From: Mycobacterium sp.
Lineage (GTDB): Bacteria > Actinomycetota > Actinomycetes > Mycobacteriales > Mycobacteriaceae
Assembly (NCBI RefSeq): GCF_029961025.1
Contig: NZ_JASBVP010000002.1
Location: forward strand, 496,001 to 560,000
Direction: 5' to 3'
DNA: 64,000 bases
Under the pieces are notes generated by a model. The model made no database searches, had not been told where the DNA came from, and saw nothing but the letters and a program-made list of their open reading frames with translations. The translations under genes and the position numbers were made by a program. Below, piece after piece: positions 42,857 through 51,481 of this stretch. How positions within the stretch are numbered: position 1 is the first letter of the stretch; each line of letters opens with the position of its first letter.

Positions 42857-43798
42857 ATGACACGGACACGGTACGGCTCGCTGGCGGCCGGGGGACTCAA
42901 TTGGGATAGCCTGCCGCTCAAGCTGTTCGCCGGCGGCAACGCGAAGTTCTGGAACCCCGCGGACATCGACTTGTCCCGCGACCGGGCGGACTGGGAGGCG
43001 CTGTCCGAGCGGGAACGCGACTACGCCACCCGTCTGTGCGCCGAGTTCATCGCCGGCGAGGAAGCGGTCACGAAAGACATCCAGCCGTTCATGGCCGCTA
43101 TGCGCGCCGAAGGCCGGCTGGGCGATGAGATGTATTTGACGCAGTTCGCTTTCGAAGAGGCCAAACACACCCAGGTGTTCCGCTTGTGGCTCGACGCCGT
43201 GGGCATCAGCGACGACCTGCACAGCTACCTCGATGAACTGCCCGCCTACCGGCAGATATTCAACGACGAACTTCCGGGCTCGCTGGGCGCCTTGTACACC
43301 GATCCCTCCCCGGCAGCCCAGGTACGCGCGGCCGTGACGTACAACCATGTTGTGGAGGGCATGCTGGCGCTGACCGGCTACTACGCCTGGCACAAGATCT
43401 GTGTGGAACGCGGCATTCTGCCCGGTATGCAGGAGTTGGTCGCCCGCATCGGCGATGATGAGCGACGCCACATGGCGTGGGGCACCTTCACCTGCCGGCG
43501 CCACGTCGCCGCCGACGACGCCAATTGGGCGGTGTTCGAAACCCGGATGAACGAGCTCATCCCGCTGGCCCTGCGCCTCATCGAAGAGGGCTTTGCGCTC
43601 TACGGCGACGACGTGCCTTTCGGCCTGTCGGTCGATGAGTTCATGCGGTATTCCAGCGACAAAGGGATGCGGCGGTTCGGCACAATCAGCAGCGCCCGGG
43701 GACGTCCGGTCGAGGAGATCGACGTCGACTCCTCACCGCTGCAGCTGGAGGACACGTTCGCCGACGAGGACGGGAAGGCTCTGGCAGCCTCGGCATAA
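42857..43798 (+). CDS. nrdB: R2-like ligand-binding oxidase (R2lox, Mn/Fe)
   Basis: A 313-residue ferritin-fold oxidase with a mixed Mn/Fe centre, annotated nrdB in Rv0233 but not a true ribonucleotide reductase subunit. All metal ligands are at the reference positions: Glu68, Glu101, His104, Glu167, Glu202, His205. The Val71 and Tyr162 that form the tyrosine-valine cross-link in R2lox are both present. Known R2lox proteins bind a long-chain fatty acid at the metal site; the physiological reaction is unknown. GAAGGAGGT before the ATG is a strong ribosome site. It follows the TetR gene in one operon and lies beside gabD1 and a metal-transport island. Confidence 0.95.
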   Translation: MTRTRYGSLAAGGLNWDSLPLKLFAGGNAKFWNPADIDLSRDRADWEALSERERDYATRLCAEFIAGEEAVTKDIQPFMAAMRAEGRLGDEMYLTQFAFEEAKHTQVFRLWLDAVGISDDLHSYLDELPAYRQIFNDELPGSLGALYTDPSPAAQVRAAVTYNHVVEGMLALTGYYAWHKICVERGILPGMQELVARIGDDERRHMAWGTFTCRRHVAADDANWAVFETRMNELIPLALRLIEEGFALYGDDVPFGLSVDEFMRYSSDKGMRRFGTISSARGRPVEEIDVDSSPLQLEDTFADEDGKALAASA

Positions 43799-43824
43799 CG
43801 TCAATCCCGGCGCTGCCGTTGTCG

Positions 43825-45198
43825 CTATCCGATCCACACGGTTTTGACGTTGCAGAACGCACGGATCCCGTGGGCGGAGAGCTCGCGGCCGTAGCCGGAG
43901 CGCTTGACTCCCCCGAACGGCAGCTCCGGATACGACACCGTCATGCCGTTGACGAACACCTGCCCGGCCTCGATCTCCTCGATGAAGCGGTGTTGCTCGG
44001 CCTGGTCGCGGGTCCACACGTTGGATCCGAGCCCGAAGGTGGTCGCGTTGGCGATCTCGATGGCCTCGTCGATGTCGGCCGCCCGGTAGACCGAGGCGAC
44101 CGGACCGAAGACCTCCTCGGTGAAAATCGCCATGTCCCTGGTGACGTCGGTGATCACCGTCGGCGGGTAAAACCACCCGGGCCGGTCGAGTCGCTTGCCG
44201 CCACAGCGGATCACCGCGCCCGCGCCAACGGCTTGATCGACGAGCTTCTCCACATCGGCGCGGCCCTGTTCGGTGGCCAGCGGACCCACGTCGGTGTCCG
44301 GGTCGGTGGGGTCGCCGACGCGCAGCGCGGACATTCCTGCCACGAACTTGTCGACGAACTCCTCATAGATGTCGGCGTGGACGATGAAGCGTTTAGCGGC
44401 GATGCAGGATTGGCCGTTGTTTTGCACTCGCGCGGTGACCGCGGTGCTCACCGCCCGCTCCAGGTCCGCCGACGGCATCACAATGAACGGGTCGCTGCCG
44501 CCCAGCTCCAACACGGTGGGCTTGACCTCGTCCCCGGCGATGGCGGCCACCGACCTTCCGGCCGGCTCGCTGCCGGTGAGCGTGGCCGCGGCAACCCGGG
44601 GATCGCGCAGGATGTCTTCCACCGCAGTGGACGGGACGAGCAGTGTTTGAAAGCAGCCCGGCGGAAAGCCGCCACGGGCGATCACGTCGGCGAGATACAG
44701 CGCACACTGCGGCACGTTCGACGCGTGCTTGAGCAGACCGACGTTCCCGGCCATCAGTGTCGGGGCGGCAAAGCGGACGGCCTGCCACAGCGGAAAATTC
44801 CACGGCATGACGCCCAGCACCACCCCCAGGGGTCGGTAGCGGGCGAACGCGCGGGACGCGCCCACCGCTGCGGGGTCGGCCGGCTCGTCGGCCAGCAACG
44901 CTTCCGCGTTGTCGGCGTAGTAACGAAAACCTTTGGCGCACTTGAGCACCTCGGCTTTGGCCGATACCAGCGTCTTACCCATCTCCAGGCTGATCATCGC
45001 AGCCGTGCGCTCGGCTTCGGCCTCCAGCAGATCAGCGGTGGCGCGTGCCCACCGGGCGCGTTGCGGGTAACTGGTGCGGCGGTACTCGGCGAACCGGGCG
45101 TAGGCACGAGCTATCGCGGCGTCGACCTCTTGGGAGGTGGCCGGGGTGAAGGTCTTGACCGTCTCCCCGGTGGCCGGGTTGATGGTGGCGATCGGCAT
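43825..45198 (-). CDS. gabD1: Succinate-semialdehyde dehydrogenase GabD1
   Basis: A 457-residue NADP+-dependent aldehyde dehydrogenase that oxidises succinic semialdehyde to succinate. MPWNFPLWQ (Asn134), the general base in LELGGSD (Glu231) and the nucleophile in [10 protein letters not shown] (Cys265) are all present. The C-terminal oligomerisation strand ends KTVWIG. In mycobacteria this enzyme can act with alpha-ketoglutarate decarboxylation to bypass part of the TCA cycle. It converges on r2lox and diverges from the ThDP enzyme; an iron box lies between the two starts. Homologue: Rv0234c. Confidence 0.94.
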   Translation of the reverse strand: MPIATINPATGETVKTFTPATSQEVDAAIARAYARFAEYRRTSYPQRARWARATADLLEAEAERTAAMISLEMGKTLVSAKAEVLKCAKGFRYYADNAEALLADEPADPAAVGASRAFARYRPLGVVLGVMPWNFPLWQAVRFAAPTLMAGNVGLLKHASNVPQCALYLADVIARGGFPPGCFQTLLVPSTAVEDILRDPRVAAATLTGSEPAGRSVAAIAGDEVKPTVLELGGSDPFIVMPSADLERAVSTAVTARVQNNGQSCIAAKRFIVHADIYEEFVDKFVAGMSALRVGDPTDPDTDVGPLATEQGRADVEKLVDQAVGAGAVIRCGGKRLDRPGWFYPPTVITDVTRDMAIFTEEVFGPVASVYRAADIDEAIEIANATTFGLGSNVWTRDQAEQHRFIEEIEAGQVFVNGMTVSYPELPFGGVKRSGYGRELSAHGIRAFCNVKTVWIG

Positions 45199-45227
45199 AA
45201 CGACATCCTTCGGTGCGTCAATTCGGC

Positions 45228-45261
45228 GGGCTAACCTTGGGCTAACCTTGGGCTAACCTAA
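45228..45261. promoter_or_regulatory. IdeR-type iron box with phased half-sites
   Basis: TAACCTTGGGCTAACCTAA at 45243-45261 matches 15 of 19 positions of the iron-box consensus TTAGGTTAGGCTAACCTAA as I recall it. It is the last of three 11-bp units GGGCTAACCTT (45228-45238, 45239-45249, 45250-45260 with one change), so half-sites repeat once per helical turn. It lies between the divergent starts of gabD1 (45198) and the ThDP enzyme (45312). Confidence 0.65.
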
Positions 45262-45311
45262 GCGGCATTCGTCAACCAGCCTGCCACTTTCGTGGCCACG
45301 GGAGGTCCCGG

Positions 45312-46973
45312 ATGAGCACAGCCTCCGAGCTGATGGTCAAGTGCCTGGAAAACGAGGGTGTTTCCGTCGTTTTCGGACTGCCCGGCGAGGAAAACATCCA
45401 CTTCATGCAGGCCTTGGCCGCATCGAAGATCCGCTACGTGCTCACCCGGCACGAGCAGGGTGCGGCGTTCATGGCGGAGATGTACGGCCGCGTCACCGGC
45501 CGGGCGGCGGTGGTTTCAACCACCCTGGGTCCGGGAGCGATCAACATGCAGCTCGGCGTCGCCGATGCGACCACCAACAGCACGCCGATGGTCGCCCTTT
45601 CCGCCCAGGTGGGCCAGGACCGGCAGTACAAGGAGTCCCATCAATACGTCGACCTGGTGTCGATGTTCGCCCCCATCACCCGGTGGGCCGATAGCGTGCC
45701 CACCGCACGCGCTATCCCGGAGATGTTCCGCAAGGCGTTCAAGCTCGCCGAGACCGAACGTCCGGCCGCGGTCTATCTGGCCATCCCCGAGCACATCGAT
45801 ACCGATATCGCGGACTACCCCGACCTCAGCCCGCTGCCGCGCAACGTGGTACGCGCCCAGGCCCCGGCAGCAGCGCAGGTGACACGCGCAGTCAACATCC
45901 TGCGCACCGCCCGGCGCCCGGTGCTGCTGGCGGGACATGGCGCCGCCCGTGACGATGCCGGCGCGGCCCTGATCCGCTTCTCCGAAAAATTAGGAATCCC
46001 GGTCGCCAACACCTTTCACGGCAAAGGCGTGATGCCCGACGATCATCCCAACAGCATCGGAACGATCGGGTTTATGACGCATGACTACGTCAACTTTGGG
46101 TTCGACGTCGCCGACGTCGTCATCGCCGTCGGATACGAGCTGCAGGAATTCGATCCCGTCCGGATCAACCCGCACACCGACAAGCAGATCATCCACATCC
46201 ACCGCTTCCCGGCCGAAGTAGACATGCACTACCCGGTCGCGGTGGGGATCATCGGGGATATCAGCGCCTCCCTGAACGCACTCACCGACGCGCTCGCCGA
46301 CACCCCGGCAGGGCACCGCTTCGACAGCGGAGCCGCCGCACCCGGGTGCGACCTGCTCGCCGAAGAATTTGCTCGGGGGCAACACGATTCGCGATTTCCG
46401 ATGGCGCCGGCGCGGATAGTGGCGGACATCCGCGCGGCTATGGGTCGCAGCGACGTGGTGCTGGTGGACACCGGTGCCAGCAAAATGTGGATGGCACGGC
46501 TGTATCCGACGTATGAGCGAAACACCTGTTTGGTCTCAAACGGGTTGTCCGCCATGGGATTCGCCTTACCCGGCGCGCTCGGTGTCAAACTGGCCCGACC
46601 CGAGGCCAAGGTGCTTGCGGTGGTGGGCGACGGCGCGTTCATGATGAACTCCCAAGAGATCGAAACGGCGGTCCGGGAACGGATTCCGCTAGTGGTCTTG
46701 ATCTGGGAGGACGGCGGCTATGGCCTGATCGAATGGAAAATGGATCTCGAGCTCGGCGAGCACTATTACGTCTCGTTCACCAACCCTGACGTGGTGGCTT
46801 ACGCACAAAGCTTCGGCGCCAAGGGATATCGCATCACCAGGGCAGAGGAATTATTGCCGACGTTGAAGGCCGCGCTGGATGAGGACGGCGTGTCGGTGAT
46901 CGGCTGTCCGGTGGACTACTCGGAAAACCTCCGTTTGACCGAACGGCTCGGCCAACTCGATGAAACGCTGTAG
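45312..46973 (+). CDS. ThDP-dependent acetolactate synthase-like enzyme
   Basis: A 553-residue thiamine-diphosphate enzyme of the catabolic acetolactate synthase (AlsS) type. The catalytic glutamate is in TRHEQGAAFMAEMYGR (Glu48). The ThDP-binding motif starts VVGDGAFMM (~438-446) and ends near IWEDGGYGLIEW, where AlsS has IWNDGKY. SNGLSAMGFALPGALGVKLA precedes it. It has no FAD-dependent regulatory subunit gene beside it. It would condense two pyruvates to acetolactate or act on another 2-oxoacid. I do not recall it at this place in M. tuberculosis. An iron box precedes it, and an Nramp-type gene with a second box follows. Confidence 0.8.
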   Translation: MSTASELMVKCLENEGVSVVFGLPGEENIHFMQALAASKIRYVLTRHEQGAAFMAEMYGRVTGRAAVVSTTLGPGAINMQLGVADATTNSTPMVALSAQVGQDRQYKESHQYVDLVSMFAPITRWADSVPTARAIPEMFRKAFKLAETERPAAVYLAIPEHIDTDIADYPDLSPLPRNVVRAQAPAAAQVTRAVNILRTARRPVLLAGHGAARDDAGAALIRFSEKLGIPVANTFHGKGVMPDDHPNSIGTIGFMTHDYVNFGFDVADVVIAVGYELQEFDPVRINPHTDKQIIHIHRFPAEVDMHYPVAVGIIGDISASLNALTDALADTPAGHRFDSGAAAPGCDLLAEEFARGQHDSRFPMAPARIVADIRAAMGRSDVVLVDTGASKMWMARLYPTYERNTCLVSNGLSAMGFALPGALGVKLARPEAKVLAVVGDGAFMMNSQEIETAVRERIPLVVLIWEDGGYGLIEWKMDLELGEHYYVSFTNPDVVAYAQSFGAKGYRITRAEELLPTLKAALDEDGVSVIGCPVDYSENLRLTERLGQLDETL

Positions 46974-47034
46974 GTAGCTCCGAGCGCGGGCCGGCGAGTT
47001 AACCATCAGCGGTAACGATCCATTCGCCATGATG

Positions 47035-47053
47035 TTAGGCTAGCCTGGCCTAA
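47035..47053. promoter_or_regulatory. Metal box before the Nramp-type gene
   Basis: TTAGGCTAGCCTGGCCTAA is a near-palindrome and matches 15 of 19 positions of the iron-box consensus. It lies 41 bases upstream of ATG 47095. IdeR (iron) and MntR (manganese) both bind boxes of this general kind; mntH of M. tuberculosis is MntR-controlled, so MntR is the better guess for a transporter gene. Confidence 0.6.
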
Positions 47054-47094
47054 TGCCACGATGGGGTGCGGTAACCCCGGTGAACGGAGCCCGG

Positions 47095-48387
47095 ATGCAC
47101 GATATCGGTGATGTGACTACCGAGGAACTCATAGCCGTCGCGGCTTTGCCGCGACGGCGTTGGTTGCTACCGGCGGGGTTCCTCGCCGCGTGGGGGCCCG
47201 GCCTGGTCGTCATGCTCGCCGACACCGATGCGGGGTCGCTGATCACAGCCGCGCAGTCCGGCGCGCAGTGGGGGTACCGGATGATTCTCCCGCAAGTCGT
47301 TTTGATACCGATCCTCTACGTCGTGCAGGAGATGACGGTTCGCCTGGGTATCGTCACCGGTCACGGGCACGGCGCCCTGATCAGGCGGCGGTTCGGCACC
47401 AGGTGGGCGGTGCTGTCGGCGGGCACCCTGTTTTTGTCGGCGATCGGTGCTTTGCTGACCGAGTTCGCGGGGGTTGCCGGGGTGGGCGAGCTGTTCGGTG
47501 TCTCCAAGTGGGTCACCGTGCCGGTGGCAACCGTCTTTCTGCTCGCCCTGGCGTTCACCGGCAGCTATCGCCGGGTGGAGCGGGTCGGCATCGTTCTCGG
47601 CCTTGCCGAGCTGGCCTTCCTCGTCTCGATGATCATGAGCCATCCGGCCCCGCATGCTGTCGCGCGCGCATTTGCTAGCCTGCCGCTCGGCAGCGCCTCC
47701 TACCTGATGCTGTTGGCCGCCAACGTCGGCGCGGTGATCATGCCGTGGATGGTCTTTTATCAGCAGGGCGCGGTCATCCAGAAGGGGCTGTCCACGGCGA
47801 CGATCCGGCATGCCCGCCAGGACACCGCCGTGGGCGCGGTGCTCACCCAGATCGTCATGATCGCGGTGGTGGCCGCGGTCGCCGCGACGGTCGGCCGGCA
47901 CCGGCCCGGCATCCCGCTGGACACCGTGGGGCAGATCGCCGACGCCCTCACACCGTATCTCGGCCACGTCGGCGGGCAGGTTTTTTTCGGCCTCGGCATG
48001 CTCGGCGCCGCCCTGGTTGCGGCGATCGTATCGTCGCTGGCCGGGGCCTGGGGGTTGTGCGAGGTCTTCGGCTGGAAGCACACCCTGAACGAGCGGCCCT
48101 CCCGCCGAACGGCCCGGTTTTACCTGTCCTATGCGCTCGTCCACGTCCTGGGCGCGGTGCTGGTGCTGAGCAGTTTCAACCTCGTCGGGCTCGCGGTGGG
48201 CGTGGAGGTGATGAACGCGTTGCTGTTGCCGATCGTGCTGGGCTTTCTTCTGGCCCTGGAGGCCAAGGCGCTGCCGGAGCAGTGGCGCATGCGCGGAGCG
48301 CGCAGGTACACCAGCTGGGCGTTGTGTCTGCTGGTGATCGCGTTCGGGCTCTACATGATCCCGTCGACACTCACAGTGGTGCAGTAG
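47095..48387 (+). CDS. Non-canonical Nramp-family metal transporter
   Basis: A 430-residue Nramp (natural resistance-associated macrophage protein) homologue with about 11 helices. Helix 1 reads GPGLVVMLADTDAGSLITAA; canonical DPGN is replaced by Asp45-Ala-Gly-Ser48. Helix 6 reads GAVIMPWMVFYQQ; the metal-binding Met216 is kept, but the following PH is PW. VTGHGHG (~88-93) is conserved in this branch. The substrate may be Mn2+, Fe2+ or Mg2+ and cannot be set from sequence. ATG 47095 has GGAG eight bases upstream; ATG 47053 lies inside the metal box. The 3' end overlaps the ABC ATPase gene by 37 bases, tail to tail. Confidence 0.82.
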   Translation: MHDIGDVTTEELIAVAALPRRRWLLPAGFLAAWGPGLVVMLADTDAGSLITAAQSGAQWGYRMILPQVVLIPILYVVQEMTVRLGIVTGHGHGALIRRRFGTRWAVLSAGTLFLSAIGALLTEFAGVAGVGELFGVSKWVTVPVATVFLLALAFTGSYRRVERVGIVLGLAELAFLVSMIMSHPAPHAVARAFASLPLGSASYLMLLAANVGAVIMPWMVFYQQGAVIQKGLSTATIRHARQDTAVGAVLTQIVMIAVVAAVAATVGRHRPGIPLDTVGQIADALTPYLGHVGGQVFFGLGMLGAALVAAIVSSLAGAWGLCEVFGWKHTLNERPSRRTARFYLSYALVHVLGAVLVLSSFNLVGLAVGVEVMNALLLPIVLGFLLALEAKALPEQWRMRGARRYTSWALCLLVIAFGLYMIPSTLTVVQ

Positions 48388-49427
48388 CTGCCCGCGGCCG
48401 TGCCGTCGGGGGTGAAAAGCGGTGGGTCCAACGCGGTGACGGTGAACGGCGATCCGGTCCCGGGCGGTCGCTGGGTCAACCGACAGCTCAGCGCCGCGCC
48501 GCCCGGGGTGCGCAGGTCGGCTTCCCAGCCGGCACCGGCGGGCCGGGATGCTTCCACCACGCCGGTGATCACCAGGCCGGCGTCCGGTCGCGCCCCGGCA
48601 ACCGTCCGGTCGGGGTGAATCCCCGCCACCGCGCCGGCGGGCCCGTCGGGGCCCCGGGAGTGTCGGCAGTTGCCGGCCACCGGGACGAACCCGAGGTATC
48701 CGGTCAGTTCAGCGACCCGGCGGGAGGCGGGCCGAAGCACCACCTCGTCCGGCGTCCCGACTTGCAGCAGCCTGCCGCGATCGACCACCGCGAGCCGGCC
48801 CGCGAAGGCCTGCGCGTCGGCGAGTTCATGGCTGACCAAAATCGCGGGCAGGCCGCGCTCGGCGGCCACCTCGCTCACCAACCGGGTGAGGCTGCGGCGC
48901 AGCCCGGCGTCCAGACCGGTGTAGGGCTCATCGAGCAGCAGCGCGCCGCAGCGGGCCAGCAGCAGCCGGCCGAGCGCCACCCGGTGTGCCTGCCCGCCGG
49001 ACAATCGGGCGGGCATCTCATCCAGTAGCCCGGCAATCCCCAGGGCACTGGCCACCCGTTGAATGTCATGGCCGCGACCGTTCCCGCTGGCGCTCGCCGC
49101 GGCGCGGTCCGGCACGCTGTAGCCCAGGTTGCCCCGTACCGGCAGGTGCGGGAACAGGCAGGGGTTTTGCCGCAGCAGCCCGATTCCCCGCCGCCACGGC
49201 GGCACCAGCAGGGATCGGCCCCGCGGGCCGGGCCGCAGGGTCAGCACCCGCTCACCAAGCACCACGCGGCCCCGCCGCGGTGCGAGCAGCCCGGCGATCG
49301 CCTCCAGGATCGTGGTTTTCCCCGCCCCGGATGGGCCGAACACGGCCAGCCGTTCACCGGGGGCCACCGCCAGCGCGGCGGCGACCGTGAAGTCGCGGCG
49401 ATCAACCTCGACGTCGGCCTCGAGCAC
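48351..49427 (-). CDS. Oxyanion ABC transporter ATPase (ModC/WtpC-like)
   Basis: A 358-residue ABC ATPase. Walker A GPSGAGKTT (31-39), Q-loop LLRQNPCLFP, signature LSGGQAHRVALGR and Walker B ALLLDEP, then the switch His in LVSHELADAQ. The C-terminal ~120 residues include a TOBE-like segment (LVITGVVEASRPAGAGWEADL), where molybdate or tungstate may bind to inhibit transport. Its start overlaps the permease gene by 26 bases; a third gene encodes the binding lipoprotein. The 3' end overlaps the Nramp gene on the other strand. Confidence 0.85.
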   Translation of the reverse strand: MLEADVEVDRRDFTVAAALAVAPGERLAVFGPSGAGKTTILEAIAGLLAPRRGRVVLGERVLTLRPGPRGRSLLVPPWRRGIGLLRQNPCLFPHLPVRGNLGYSVPDRAAASASGNGRGHDIQRVASALGIAGLLDEMPARLSGGQAHRVALGRLLLARCGALLLDEPYTGLDAGLRRSLTRLVSEVAAERGLPAILVSHELADAQAFAGRLAVVDRGRLLQVGTPDEVVLRPASRRVAELTGYLGFVPVAGNCRHSRGPDGPAGAVAGIHPDRTVAGARPDAGLVITGVVEASRPAGAGWEADLRTPGGAALSCRLTQRPPGTGSPFTVTALDPPLFTPDGTAAGSYCTTVSVDGIM

Positions 49428-50238
49428 GGGCGCTCCACAGGTAGGCGGTCAGCGGCAACGGCAGCGCCACCACCAGCAGGATCAGGGCGAATGGCAGCGC
49501 GGAGGCCAGCCCGGTTTCTTGCAGCGTGGTCCAGATCTGCAGCGGCAGCCCGTAGGGATGGTAGGCGACGATCACCACCGCTCCGAACGCGCCCATCGCC
49601 CGCGCCCACGCCACCGCCAGCGCCATCGCCAGCCCGGGTGCGGCCAGCGGCAGCACGACCCGCCGGGCCGCGCGCAGCGGCGGGTCACCCAGCAGCGCCG
49701 CCTGCTGCACCAGCTGCGGGTCCACGTCGGCGAAGGCGGCCTGCGCGCCGAGCACGTAGTACGGCGCCGACTCATACACCTGGGCGATGACCAGGGCCAA
49801 AAACGTGTTGGTCGCCGACGCGTGCATGAAGTCCAACAACTTGCCGATGGGGGTGACCGGTCCGACCAGGAACACCAGCAGCAGCCCGATCACCAGCGGC
49901 GGGAGCAGCAGGCTGGCCAGCAGGCCGGCTTCCCACAGCCGGGGGGCCGGCAAACTGCCGCGGGCCAGCGCCCACCCCAGCGGGGTGCCGCCCAGCACCA
50001 AAACCGCGAGGGTGACCAGCCCGGACTCCACCGAGGTGAGCAGGGGATCCAGCGCCCCCGGAGCCGTCAGTGCGCGACGCAGCACACCCGGCGAGGAGTG
50101 GGCGAGAAGCTCGAGCACCGGCCCGAGCAGCAGCAACCAGACGACCCCGGCACCGGACAGCGACACCGCCCCCCAGACGGCCCTAAAGCGCCGCGACAGC
50201 CCGCCGCCCACCCCCGGCGCGCTAGCCGCCCAGCTCAT
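49402..50238 (-). CDS. Oxyanion ABC transporter permease (ModB/WtpB-like)
   Basis: A 278-residue permease with about six membrane helices (WLLLLGPVLELLAH, LLASLLLPPLVIGLLLVFLVG, LPFALILLVVALPLPLTAYL). The EAA loop is LLGDPPLRAARRVVLPLAAPG. It forms the channel for the ATPase at 48351 and receives substrate from the lipoprotein at 50222. ATG 50238 overlaps the end of the lipoprotein gene by 17 bases; a GTG at 50271 is an alternative. Resembles ModB, CysT and WtpB permeases; substrate assignment comes from the binding protein. Confidence 0.86.
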   Translation of the reverse strand: MSWAASAPGVGGGLSRRFRAVWGAVSLSGAGVVWLLLLGPVLELLAHSSPGVLRRALTAPGALDPLLTSVESGLVTLAVLVLGGTPLGWALARGSLPAPRLWEAGLLASLLLPPLVIGLLLVFLVGPVTPIGKLLDFMHASATNTFLALVIAQVYESAPYYVLGAQAAFADVDPQLVQQAALLGDPPLRAARRVVLPLAAPGLAMALAVAWARAMGAFGAVVIVAYHPYGLPLQIWTTLQETGLASALPFALILLVVALPLPLTAYLWSARARGRRRG

Positions 50239-51259
50239 GGCGGACCGCGGCGGGAATCGCCCCACGATCACCGAACGCGGTCGGGGTGAGCAACGTGTAC
50301 CCGCCCGCCCGGTGCAGTGCGAGCCCGTCTTTAGACAGCACGTAGGCGACGAACGCGGCCGCCGCCGGGCCCGGCTCGCCGATCGTGGTGATGTCGACCA
50401 CCAGCGGCTTTCCGTGCTCGACGGTGCCGTTCGTCAACGTGAAGCTGGCGGCCGCGTACTGCGCGGCCTGCGCCGGATCACCCAGGTTGATCTCATTCGG
50501 CAGCGCGATGTAGTTCAGGTGCAGCTGAACCGCCTGGGATAAAAACGCGCTGGCCGCGTCGAGCTGCCCGGCCTGCAGCCGGGGCTCCAGCGCCGTCTCG
50601 TCGAAGATCTCCGCGGACCTCGACGACGACGGCTGGCCGCCGAGGATCCTGGTCACGATGTCACCCGGCAGGTGGTACCGCTGCTGCGCGAGCATCAGCA
50701 TCTCAATGAACGCCGCCCCCTGCGGATCCACGTTCGGGTCGGTGCGGCCCAGCCTGAACCCGGGCGTGGCCAACAGCCGAAACAGCCCACCCAACGGCTT
50801 TTTCCCCGCCGCGTAGTCGCGGAACTCGCCGGCGTATCGGCTCGCCGGGTTGTAGGCGATCACCAGTGGGCTGGCCGCGAACTGCACATACCACCTGGTG
50901 AACTTCGGCTCGAGCGCTTCGATCGGGCCGGCGCCAATGGATTCGAACACCCCGGGCGTGATCTCCCCGGACCTGATCTCCTGTGAGAGGGCGTTGGAAC
51001 CGGCGCCCCGCCCGCGGTAGGAGTAGCCGGTGGCTTTGCTGAAAGCCGGGCCGACGGTCTTTTCGTTGAGGTTCTCCAGCGAACCCGCGTAGGCGACGTT
51101 GGCGGTCCCCTTCTGCCCGGTTTTGCCGCCGGCACCTGGTGCGGGCCGTCCGCATCCCGCGATGCCCACCGCGGCCAGCACAGCCGCCGCAGCGGCCACC
51201 ACTTTTCGCACCGCACCGTTCGGCGGCCGCCCACCGCGGCTAGCCCGCGAACTCACCAC
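50222..51259 (-). CDS. Oxyanion-binding lipoprotein (WtpA/ModA-like)
   Basis: A 345-residue substrate-binding lipoprotein. The signal peptide AVRKVVAAAAAVLAAVGIAG ends at the lipobox cysteine (Cys36). The mature part begins with VAYAGSLENLNEKTVGPAF and has YRGRGAGSNALSQEIRSGE and DTNVDPQG-like FRLGRTDPNVDPQGAAF, features of the WtpA group that binds tungstate or molybdate through Ser and Glu/Asp residues. It is the first gene of a three-gene operon with permease and ATPase. It differs from ModA, and the exact oxyanion cannot be told from sequence. Confidence 0.85.
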   Translation of the reverse strand: MVSSRASRGGRPPNGAVRKVVAAAAAVLAAVGIAGCGRPAPGAGGKTGQKGTANVAYAGSLENLNEKTVGPAFSKATGYSYRGRGAGSNALSQEIRSGEITPGVFESIGAGPIEALEPKFTRWYVQFAASPLVIAYNPASRYAGEFRDYAAGKKPLGGLFRLLATPGFRLGRTDPNVDPQGAAFIEMLMLAQQRYHLPGDIVTRILGGQPSSSRSAEIFDETALEPRLQAGQLDAASAFLSQAVQLHLNYIALPNEINLGDPAQAAQYAAASFTLTNGTVEHGKPLVVDITTIGEPGPAAAAFVAYVLSKDGLALHRAGGYTLLTPTAFGDRGAIPAAVRHELGG

Positions 51260-51481
51260 CGGCCGATCCTAACGTGGGCCGACCGACGCTGGGCGCGGGC
51301 GGCGGTGCGTCGCCCGCTCCCCGGTTTACCGGCCACCGCCTCCCGGTGACCGACCAACACGGGGGATTGTGTGACACAAGGAGATTCGTATCGGGTTCCG
51401 ATTGGCGTCAGCGTCAGCCCTGGGGTGAGCCGGCTCGGCCGACGCCTACGTGTGACCGCAGAACTTGTTGCCGCGGAACTT
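51260..51481. other. Intergenic region at the right edge of the metal island
   Basis: These 222 bases separate the oxyanion-binding lipoprotein gene from the lipase-maturation-factor gene and mark the junction where the reference block resumes. I see no gene, tRNA or insertion-sequence end here. Confidence 0.4.

Noticed and set aside
42857..43798. Ribonucleotide reductase small subunit
   Set aside because: The Val71-Tyr162 pair and the ligand set match R2lox, and the C-terminal peptide that docks to the large subunit is not evident.
43819..45234. 471-codon open frame on the plus strand
   Set aside because: Antisense to gabD1; composition and lack of motifs mark it as a shadow.
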